8,388 nucleotides of DNA, from contig MWAR01000519.1 in NCBI GenBank assembly GCA_002068715.1, forward strand, positions 1 to 8,388, read 5' to 3'. The position numbers and the translations under genes are program-made. The notes beneath the pieces were generated by a model, which saw only the letters and a program-made list of their open reading frames with translations, was not told the origin of the DNA and searched no databases. Positions 1 through 5,495 of the stretch are shown piece after piece. Position 1 is the first letter of the stretch; the number at the start of each line of letters is the position of its first letter. This stretch comes from a bacterium ADurb.Bin374 (GTDB lineage Bacteria; Riflebacteria; Ozemobacteria; Ozemobacterales; Ozemobacteraceae).

Positions 1-913
1 TCAGCAGGCCTTCCGGAAGTGCGGCGTCCGCGGCTGTCTCTGTTACGAGATTTCCGACCGCGACGGCGCTTCCCGGCGCGATGCGGGTCTCGAAGAAAAC
101 GCGAACTTCATTCGGGGCATCAAGCTCGACAGCGAGCCCGACATGGCCGCGATGATGGGCCTGCATGCGAGCATGACCATCGAGGACTCGACGCTCGCCC
201 GTGCCGCCGAGCTGGCCAAGGGTCTCAAGGTCGGGTGCCACATCCATGTCTGCGAGGACAAGGCCGATCTCGAGGACGCCAGAAAGCGCGGCTTCCGCTC
301 GGTCATCGACCGCCTGCACCGCGTCGGCCTCACCGGCCCCGACAGCATCTTCGCGCACTGCGTCCACGTCGACGAGATGGACATTCACACGCTGGCGCTT
401 ACGCGCACCAACGTGGCGCACAACCCGCGCTCGAACATGAACAACGCGGTCGGCTGCGCGAACATCGAGCTGATGATGAAGGAAAAGGTTCCGGTCATGA
501 TGGGCACGGACGGCATGTCGCCCTCGCCGCTGCCGGATTTCGCCCTGGCGAACATCCTGCACAAGCACCAGGCCGGCGACCCGCGCAAAGCATACGGGGA
601 AGTATGGAAAATGTATTCCCAGAGCAACCCCGCCCTGGCCTCGAACATCTTCAAGACGCCGATCGGCGTGCTCGAGGAAGGCGCCGCCAGCGACATGGTG
701 ATCTGGAACTACCTGCCTCCGACCCCGATCAACGCCGGCAACACGCTGGGCCACATGTTGTTCGGGCTCACCGGCGCGACGGTCAACACGACGATCTGCC
801 GCGGCAAAAAGATCTACGAAGACGGCAAACTCACCTTCCTGGCCGACGGCGAGGAAGCCGAGATGTGCGCGAAGTCACGCGAACTGGCCCGTTCCCTGTG
901 GGAACGGTTCTGA
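1..913 (+). CDS. ssnA: SsnA-type amidohydrolase, 3' portion (5' end outside window)
   Basis: This is the C-terminal part, about 303 residues, of a metal-dependent amidohydrolase of the SsnA/TRZ-ATZ group. The first complete codon is at base 2, and the frame is open to the left edge, so the true start lies outside the window; the first in-frame ATG at 143 is an internal methionine. Visible features are a GVRGCLCYEISDRDG stretch near base 20-65, HIHVCED at 239-259 (metal site after a barrel strand), FAHCVHVDE near 350-376, the HNPRSN signature near 419-436 and MMGTDGMSP near 500-526 (final metal aspartate). Full SsnA proteins are about 440 residues, so roughly the last two thirds is present. 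The family is a cytoplasmic hydrolase found in selenium- and purine-linked catabolic clusters; its exact substrate is not settled. It ends 28 nt before the ygeY start, in one apparent operon. The family call is strong; the substrate is inferred from context. Confidence 0.9.
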   Translation, partial: QQAFRKCGVRGCLCYEISDRDGASRRDAGLEENANFIRGIKLDSEPDMAAMMGLHASMTIEDSTLARAAELAKGLKVGCHIHVCEDKADLEDARKRGFRSVIDRLHRVGLTGPDSIFAHCVHVDEMDIHTLALTRTNVAHNPRSNMNNAVGCANIELMMKEKVPVMMGTDGMSPSPLPDFALANILHKHQAGDPRKAYGEVWKMYSQSNPALASNIFKTPIGVLEEGAASDMVIWNYLPPTPINAGNTLGHMLFGLTGATVNTTICRGKKIYEDGKLTFLADGEEAEMCAKSRELARSLWERF

Positions 914-941
914 ATAAGAATACAAGGAAAGCGAGCACCAC

Positions 942-2144
942 ATGAAGATCGACAAGGGCATGATTGAAAAGATCCAGGCCGAAGTCAAGAAGCATGAACC
1001 GGCAATGATCCAGTTCATGCGGGACATCTGCGCGATTCCGAGCTATGAATCGAAGATCGGCGATGTCGTGAAGCGCATCAACGACGAGATGAAGAAGCTC
1101 GGGTTCGACGAGGTGTTCGTCGACAAGATGGGCAACTCGGTCGGACGCGTCGGCAACGGTCCCATCAAGATCGTGTTCGACAGCCACATCGACACCGTCG
1201 GCATCGCCGACCCGACCCAGTGGAAATGGGACCCCTTCAAGGGCAAGATCGAGAACGGCATTCTGTATGCTCTCGGCGCCTGCGACGAGAAGGGCTCGAC
1301 CCCGGGCATGGTCTACGCGCTCAAGATCCTGAAGGATCTCAATCTGCTCGACGGATATAGTCTGTACTATTTCGGCAACATGGAAGAGGAGTGCGACGGC
1401 ATCGCCCCGAACTCTTTCGTCGAGACCGAGAAGATCAAGCCGGACTTCGTCGTCATCGGCGAGCCGACCTGCATGCGCATCTATCGCGGCCACCGCGGAC
1501 GCGTCGAGCTGAAGGTGACGACCAAGGGCCGCACCTGTCACGCGTCGGCCCCCGAGCGCGGCGACAACGCGATCTACAAGATGACGCCGATCATCGACGA
1601 GATCAGCAAGATGTCTCACATGTTCAAGGACGACCCGTTCCTGGGCAAGGGCTCGATCGTGGTCTCGAAGATCGAGTGCAAGACCCCCAGCCTGAACGCC
1701 GTTCCCGACGAGTGCACGATCTACCTCGACAGGCGCCTGACCTTCGGCGAGAACGAGGAGTCGTCGATCAAGGAGCTCGAGTCGCTGCCCAGCATAAAGA
1801 ACGGCAAGGTCGAAGAGCTGTTCTACGACGTGCCCAGCTACACCGGCTTCGTCTTCCCGGTCAGCAAGTATTATCCGCCGTGGGCCCTCGATCCGAAGCA
1901 CCCGCTGGTCTCCGCGGGCGTCGAAGCCTACAAGGCCTGCCACGACAGCAAGGAACCGGTCGTCGACAAGTGGGTCTTCTCGACCAACGGCACCTACTGG
2001 ATGGGCAAGGCGAACATCCCGTCGATCGGCTTCGGCCCCGGCAACGAGGTGCATGCGCACACCGTGAATGACCAGGTGCCGCTCGCCGAGGTCGTGAAGT
2101 GCGCCGAGTTCTACGCCATGCTCCCGCTGGCCCTCAAGAAGTGA
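942..2144 (+). CDS. ygeY: YgeY-type M20 family metallohydrolase, selenium/purine-linked
   Basis: A 400-residue cytoplasmic zinc hydrolase of the M20 (ArgE/DapE/carboxypeptidase) superfamily, matching the YgeY subgroup in length and motifs. Visible sites are SHIDTVG (H82, D84), ACDEKGS (bridging D115), NMEEECDG (catalytic E148 and metal E149), VIGEPT (probable metal E174), the dimer-interface histidine in GRTCHASAPERG (H200) and a C-terminal AHTVND (H373). All expected catalytic and metal residues are present, so it looks active. The ATG at 942 is preceded by AAGGAAA at 924-930, a somewhat long spacing of 11 nt. M20 enzymes remove an acyl or carbamoyl-type group from an amino acid. In YgeY clusters the proposed role is hydrolysis of a ring-opened purine intermediate, perhaps releasing a diaminopropionate-like product for a PLP lyase; that step is inference. 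Codon use is strongly biased (one AAA among 39 lysine codons by my count), which suggests high expression. Confidence 0.92.
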   Translation: MKIDKGMIEKIQAEVKKHEPAMIQFMRDICAIPSYESKIGDVVKRINDEMKKLGFDEVFVDKMGNSVGRVGNGPIKIVFDSHIDTVGIADPTQWKWDPFKGKIENGILYALGACDEKGSTPGMVYALKILKDLNLLDGYSLYYFGNMEEECDGIAPNSFVETEKIKPDFVVIGEPTCMRIYRGHRGRVELKVTTKGRTCHASAPERGDNAIYKMTPIIDEISKMSHMFKDDPFLGKGSIVVSKIECKTPSLNAVPDECTIYLDRRLTFGENEESSIKELESLPSIKNGKVEELFYDVPSYTGFVFPVSKYYPPWALDPKHPLVSAGVEAYKACHDSKEPVVDKWVFSTNGTYWMGKANIPSIGFGPGNEVHAHTVNDQVPLAEVVKCAEFYAMLPLALKK

Positions 2145-2174
2145 TTTTTCTATAGCCATAGATATTTTTCTATG
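2144..2174 (+). repeat. Direct repeat ATTTTTCTAT x2 in the ygeY-carbamate kinase gap
   Basis: The AT-rich spacer after ygeY contains two exact copies of ATTTTTCTAT, at 2144-2153 and 2164-2173, 20 bp apart. The first copy overlaps the ygeY stop codon. A small inverted repeat, CATAG (2157-2161) and CTATG (2170-2174), lies across the second copy. The stretch stands out against the GC-rich surroundings. It could be an unstructured leader, a weak processing or regulator site, or chance; no classical promoter is evident. Confidence 0.5.
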
Positions 2175-2198
2175 ACACCGAAAGGAAAACAGGAACCC

Positions 2199-3158
2199 AT
2201 GACCGAACAACCGAAGACCAGCAAACTGGCCGTCGTGGCCGTCGGCGGCAACTCCCTGATCCAGGACGAGAAGCGCCAGAGCGTGCCCGACCAGTATCAG
2301 GCCGCGTGCAACACGATGGTCCACATCGCCGACATGATCGAAGCCGGCTACAACGTCATCGTCACGCACGGCAACGGACCGCAGGTCGGCTTCATCCTGC
2401 TGCGCAGCGATTTCGCGATCTCGCAGATCCATCCGGTGCCGCTCGATTCGTGCGTGGCCGACACGCAGGGCGCCATCGGATACAATTTCCAGATGGCCCT
2501 CTCGAACGAGTTCAAGAAGCGCGGCATCAAGAAGGACGTCGTGACGGTCGTCACGCAGGTCGTCGTCGACAAGAACGATCCGTCGTTCCTCAAGCCGACC
2601 AAGCCGATCGGCAAGTTCTACACCGAGGAAGTCGCGAAGAGCCGCAAGGAAAAAGAAGGCTGGGACATCATGGAAGACGCTGGCCGCGGCTGGCGGCGCG
2701 TCGTGGCCTCCCCCCTGCCCCAGGAGATCGTCGAGGAAGACTCGATCCGCGCCCTGGCGGACCGCGGCTTCGTCGTGGTGGCGGTCGGCGGCGGCGGCAT
2801 CCCGGTCGTCCGCGATGAAAACGGCATGCTCAAGGGTGCCGCGGCGGTCATCGACAAGGATTACGCGTCGGGACTCCTCGCCAAGAATCTGAAGGCAGAC
2901 GCGTTCATCATCTCGACCGCGGTCGAGAAGGTGTATCTGAACTTCGGCAAGCCCGATCAGAAGGCCCTCGACAAGTGCACGGCGCTCGAACTCGAGAAAT
3001 ACATCGCGGAAGGCCACTTCAAGCCAGGCTCGATGCTTCCAAAGTGCAAGGCTGTCCTGAGCTTCCTGCGCGCGGGCGGCAAGCATGCGATCATCACCAA
3101 CCCCGAGAACCTGGCCCGCGCCGTCAAAGGCCAGGCCGGAACGCATATCTACCCGTAA
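2199..3158 (+). CDS. arcC: Carbamate kinase
   Basis: A 319-residue cytoplasmic kinase that interconverts carbamoyl phosphate + ADP and carbamate + ATP. Family motifs are clear in order: LAVVAVGGNSL at the N-terminus, VTHGNGPQVG, VADTQGAIGY, VAVGGGGIPVV, AAVIDKDYASGLLA, and a C-terminal HFKPGSMLPKCKA matching the family's GSMxPK motif. Length fits the usual size of about 310. I chose the ATG at 2199 because AAAGGAAAACAGGA lies just upstream. An in-frame ATG at 2172 would add nine poorly conserved residues (MTPKGKQEP) and lacks a clear ribosome binding site. Beside ssnA and ygeY it matches the carbamate kinase (YqeA type) of purine/selenium clusters rather than an arginine deiminase operon, since no arcA or arcB is visible. 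Its likely job is substrate-level ATP synthesis from carbamoyl phosphate; the carbamoyltransferase that would supply it (YgeW type) is not in the window. Codons favour C or G at the third position, as in its neighbours. Confidence 0.92.
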   Translation: MTEQPKTSKLAVVAVGGNSLIQDEKRQSVPDQYQAACNTMVHIADMIEAGYNVIVTHGNGPQVGFILLRSDFAISQIHPVPLDSCVADTQGAIGYNFQMALSNEFKKRGIKKDVVTVVTQVVVDKNDPSFLKPTKPIGKFYTEEVAKSRKEKEGWDIMEDAGRGWRRVVASPLPQEIVEEDSIRALADRGFVVVAVGGGGIPVVRDENGMLKGAAAVIDKDYASGLLAKNLKADAFIISTAVEKVYLNFGKPDQKALDKCTALELEKYIAEGHFKPGSMLPKCKAVLSFLRAGGKHAIITNPENLARAVKGQAGTHIYP

Positions 3159-3166
3159 CCAGGTAA

Positions 3167-3244
3167 CATCGCAGAGACACTGAGACACAGAGATTTTTCT
3201 TCATAACGCCTGACCTTTCTCTGTGTCTCAGTGCCTCCGTGGTG
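3167..3244. repeat. Imperfect palindrome between arcC and the PLP enzyme gene, REP-like
   Basis: CACTGAGACACAGAGA at 3178-3193 and its exact reverse complement TCTCTGTGTCTCAGTG at 3218-3233 form a 16-bp stem around a 24-nt loop. Pairing continues outward with a few mismatches and G-U pairs to about 3167 and 3244, taking in CCTCCGTGGTG on the right. The unit fills most of the 127-nt gap. From memory, similar CTCTGTGTCTC...GTGGTGA palindromes occur as dispersed intergenic repeats in many environmental bacterial genomes; I cannot confirm other copies here. As RNA it would form a stable hairpin between two co-directional genes, so it may affect transcript stability or expression of the downstream gene. 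There is no downstream T-tract, so it is not a standard terminator. Confidence 0.78.
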
Positions 3245-3274
3245 ATCCCCGGTTCGTCCGACAATAACAGCAAC

Positions 3275-3280
3275 AGGAGG
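3275..3280 (+). promoter_or_regulatory. Consensus ribosome binding site for a GTG start
   Basis: A perfect AGGAGG lies five bases upstream of the GTG at 3286. It fixes the start of the PLP enzyme gene even though the codon is GTG. It is the strongest Shine-Dalgarno match in the window. Confidence 0.85.
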
Positions 3281-3285
3281 CCATC

Positions 3286-4770
3286 GTGTCGAAATACGCG
3301 AAAAAATTCGAACTCAAGATGCGCAAGGACGTCCTTGCCAACACCGTGAAGCGGTGCCATGAAAAGAACATCCTGATCCCGACCTACGCCCAGATGAAGA
3401 ACCCGAAGCTCATCCCCGAGAAGGTGCTGAAGAAGCTCAACGGCGTCGGGCTGTGGGACGTGAACCCGATCAACCTGTTCCGCATCAACTGGCACAACGA
3501 TGTCAACACCGGCCTGTTCGGCGGCGCGAATTATTTCGAACTGCCATCGAAGATCACGGGCGTGAAGGCCCGCATCGTCGGCCTGATCGGCAAGTATTTC
3601 CCGACCGGCGCCCACAAGGTCGGCGCGGCATTCAGCTGTCTCGTTCCGCGGCTGGTGAGCGGCGAATTCGACCCGACGACCCAGAAGGCCGTCTGGCCCA
3701 GCACCGGCAATTACTGCCGCGGCGGCGCCTACGACTGCGCGCTGCTCGACACACCCGCGATCGCCATTCTTCCCGAGAACATGAGCAAGGAGCGGTTCGA
3801 CTGGCTGCGCAAGATCGGCACCAGCGAGGTCATCGCGACCCCCGGCTGCGAGTCGAACGTCAAGGAGATCTACGACAAGTGCTGGGAGCTGATCAAGACC
3901 CGTGGAGACAAGGTCGTCATCTTCAACCAGTTCGCCGAATTCGGCAACTATAACTGGCACTATCACGTCACCGGCGGCGCCGTCGAAGAGGCGTTCAAGG
4001 CAATCGCCAAGCCCGGCAACAGGCTTGCCGCCTGGGTTTCCGCAACCGGTTCGGCCGGCACGATCGCGGCCGGCGACTATATCAAGACCGTGTTCCCGCA
4101 CACGAAGATCATGGCCTCCGAAGCGATCCAGTGCCCCACCCTTCTCTGGAACGGGTTCGGCGACCATCGCATCGAGGGCATCGGCGACAAGCACGTGCCC
4201 TGGGTCCACAACGTCCGCAACACCGACGGCGTCGTCGCCGTCGACGACGAGAACTGCATGCGCATCCTGCGCCTGTTCAACGAACCGGATGGCCACAAGG
4301 CTCTCCGCGCCGCCGGCGTTTCCGAAGACGTGATCAAGCTGCTGCCCCTGATGGGCATCAGCAGCATCAGCAATATGCTCTCGGCCATCAAGACCGCGAA
4401 ATTCTTCGAGATGGACGAAAACGACGTGCTGTTCATGCCGTTCACCGACGCGGCCGAGATGTACGGTTCACGCCTGGCCGAACTGCAGCAGTCGCACGGT
4501 GCCTACAGCGCAACCCAGGCGGTCATCGACTGGGAGCGATACCTGCTCGGCGAAAGCATCCAGCACGTGCAGGAACTCGGCTACCACGACCGCAAGAAGC
4601 TGCACAACCTCAAGTATTACACCTGGGTCGAGCAGCAGGGAAAGACCTTCGAAGAGATCAACCAGCTGTGGGATCCCGAGTTCTGGGTCGAAGCCGCCGC
4701 CCAGGCCCCGAAGTGGGACAAGCTGATCGAGGAATTCAACGCCCAAACCAAGGTTCTCGACACACTCTGA
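3286..4770 (+). CDS. Fold-type II PLP-dependent enzyme (cysteine synthase/ammonia-lyase-like), YgeX-position candidate
   Basis: A 494-residue cytoplasmic PLP enzyme related to the cysteine synthase, threonine dehydratase and diaminopropionate ammonia-lyase superfamily. The likely Schiff-base lysine is K111 in FPTGAHKVGAAF. STGNYCRGGA (139-148) corresponds to the substrate/cofactor loop (TSGNTG in cysteine synthases), SATGSAGTIAAGDY (252-265) is the glycine-rich phosphate-binding loop, and HRIEGIGDKHVP (294-305) resembles the IQGIGAGFIP segment of cysteine synthases. The C-terminal extension of about 120 residues is rich in aromatic and charged residues, with no recognised domain. YgeX (2,3-diaminopropionate ammonia-lyase) is about 400 residues, so this is a larger, different subgroup. 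It is the last gene before a strong terminator, in the catabolic block with ssnA, ygeY and carbamate kinase. I infer a lyase or deaminase acting on an amino-acid intermediate of purine breakdown; the substrate cannot be read from sequence. The GTG start is supported by AGGAGG at 3275-3280. Fold confidence is high, reaction confidence low. Confidence 0.88.
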   Translation: MSKYAKKFELKMRKDVLANTVKRCHEKNILIPTYAQMKNPKLIPEKVLKKLNGVGLWDVNPINLFRINWHNDVNTGLFGGANYFELPSKITGVKARIVGLIGKYFPTGAHKVGAAFSCLVPRLVSGEFDPTTQKAVWPSTGNYCRGGAYDCALLDTPAIAILPENMSKERFDWLRKIGTSEVIATPGCESNVKEIYDKCWELIKTRGDKVVIFNQFAEFGNYNWHYHVTGGAVEEAFKAIAKPGNRLAAWVSATGSAGTIAAGDYIKTVFPHTKIMASEAIQCPTLLWNGFGDHRIEGIGDKHVPWVHNVRNTDGVVAVDDENCMRILRLFNEPDGHKALRAAGVSEDVIKLLPLMGISSISNMLSAIKTAKFFEMDENDVLFMPFTDAAEMYGSRLAELQQSHGAYSATQAVIDWERYLLGESIQHVQELGYHDRKKLHNLKYYTWVEQQGKTFEEINQLWDPEFWVEAAAQAPKWDKLIEEFNAQTKVLDTL

Positions 4771-4774
4771 TCGC

Positions 4775-4825
4775 ATCTGTTACCATGAAAGCCCCGGAAA
4801 TTCCGGGGCTTTCTTGGTAACAGAT
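4775..4825. terminator. Long hairpin terminator closing the catabolic operon
   Basis: Arms 4775-4799 and 4801-4825 are reverse complements over 25 bases with a single mismatch (4786 against 4814). The core is a GC-rich stem, GAAAGCCCCGGAA against TTCCGGGGCTTTC, followed by a short T-rich run (TTTCTT), as in a Rho-independent terminator. It begins four bases after the PLP enzyme stop codon. The outer arms, ATCTGTTACCA and TGGTAACAGAT, make the structure longer than a normal terminator and give it symmetry on both strands. It should end transcription of the operon on the plus strand. The minus strand reads the same hairpin, so it could also stop opposing transcripts. Confidence 0.85.
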
Positions 4826-4844
4826 GAAGTTTGAAGTTTGAAAC
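4826..4844 (+). repeat. Short heptad direct repeat (GAAGTTT)2-GAAAC
   Basis: Immediately after the terminator there are two exact tandem copies of GAAGTTT (4826-4832 and 4833-4839) followed by GAAAC. A near copy of AACAGATGAAG (4819-4829) recurs as AACAGACGAAG (4842-4852) on the far side. This occupies the whole gap before the next gene, leaving little room for a conventional promoter. No function is assigned. Confidence 0.5.
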
Positions 4845-4853
4845 AGACGAAGC

Positions 4854-5453
4854 ATGGACAACAGGGGATGCAGATTGCCGTATACGCTGGCGTTCAGATT
4901 GCCGGCGGAAAGCAGGCGGCTGATCGCGACGTGGCACCGCCGCCTGAGCGGAATGTGCTCGAAGTTCGATCCGGTCGACCTGGCGCACCTGACGATCAAG
5001 TATCTTGCCTATCCCAACGAAGGCATGACGGAACAGGATGTGCGCAATCTGCTGCCGCGCATCGCCGAAATCGCCAGGCCGTTCCTTCCCATGAAGGTGT
5101 TCGTGCGTGGTCTGGACCTGTTTTCCTATACCGCGGAAAAATCGCCGCTCGTCTATCTCAAGGTGCTTCCGAGCAGGGAGCTGCAAGAGTTTCACGAGGC
5201 GGTCAGACTGGGGCTCGGAAAAGCGATCGACCCGTTTCCCCACGCCGACGCCGAGAATTTCAAGCCGCATATCACCCTCTCGAAACAGCTCGGGAACGGT
5301 GATCTCGACCAGCTGAAACAGTTCATTCACCGGTCGCACAAAACCGCGAAACGCATGTTCAAACTGACCGACCTGGTCGTTTTCACCCCGAACGACGTCT
5401 ACCAGGTTCTTCCGAACCTTTCCCTGCCGAAATTCGACCGCCGCAATTATTGA
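4854..5453 (+). CDS. 2H phosphoesterase, 2'-5' RNA ligase / RNA 2',3'-cyclic phosphodiesterase family (ThpR-like)
   Basis: A 199-residue protein with the two signature HxT motifs of 2H phosphoesterases: HLTIKYL (H45, T47) and HITLSKQL (H139, T141), 94 residues apart as expected for the two-lobed fold. The N-terminal strand YTLAFRLPAE resembles the RLFxAxxLP opening of the family, and the length fits the usual 175-200. The catalytic histidines would open 2',3'-cyclic phosphates or join and cleave 2'-5' RNA linkages in the cytoplasm; the true substrate is unknown for most members. The ATG at 4854 has no good ribosome binding site. An in-frame TTG at 4875, preceded by CAGGGGA, would start the protein at PYTLAF, which suits the family better, so the first seven residues are doubtful. 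The gene stands alone between a terminator and a convergent operon. Its codon use is more relaxed than that of the upstream block (8 AAA to 5 AAG lysine codons). Confidence 0.85.
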   Translation: MDNRGCRLPYTLAFRLPAESRRLIATWHRRLSGMCSKFDPVDLAHLTIKYLAYPNEGMTEQDVRNLLPRIAEIARPFLPMKVFVRGLDLFSYTAEKSPLVYLKVLPSRELQEFHEAVRLGLGKAIDPFPHADAENFKPHITLSKQLGNGDLDQLKQFIHRSHKTAKRMFKLTDLVVFTPNDVYQVLPNLSLPKFDRRNY

Positions 5454-5495
5454 CCGATCTCTTTTTCGATCGGGCATGTCGCAAGCCGGCAGTCA

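Noticed and set aside
143..913. ATG at 143 as the start of the amidohydrolase
   Set aside because: The frame is open to base 2 and the upstream residues (GVRGCLCYEISDRDG) match the SsnA family, so 143 is internal.
831..3188. 785-codon open frame on the minus strand
   Set aside because: It lies antisense to ygeY and carbamate kinase, both of which have full family motifs. Its translation is rich in D, R, V, H and L, as expected from the reverse complement of strongly GC3-biased genes, and shows no recognisable domain.
3159..3285. Riboswitch in the gap before the PLP gene
   Set aside because: The gap is explained by the simple long palindrome plus a ribosome binding site. I see no multi-helix aptamer arrangement.
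3124..4296. 390-codon minus-strand frame spanning the palindrome
   Set aside because: Antisense to the PLP enzyme gene. Its C-terminal part containing KNLCVSVSLR is just translation of the palindromic repeat, a common source of false proteins.
5454..5473. Possible bidirectional terminator between the convergent genes
   Set aside because: CCGATC/GATCGG gives only a 6-bp stem with an 8-nt loop and no T-tract following on either strand. It is too weak to call.
4617..5477. 286-codon minus-strand frame over the terminator and the 2H gene
   Set aside because: It crosses the 4775-4825 hairpin and is antisense to two genes with clear motifs, including both HxT motifs of the 2H family.
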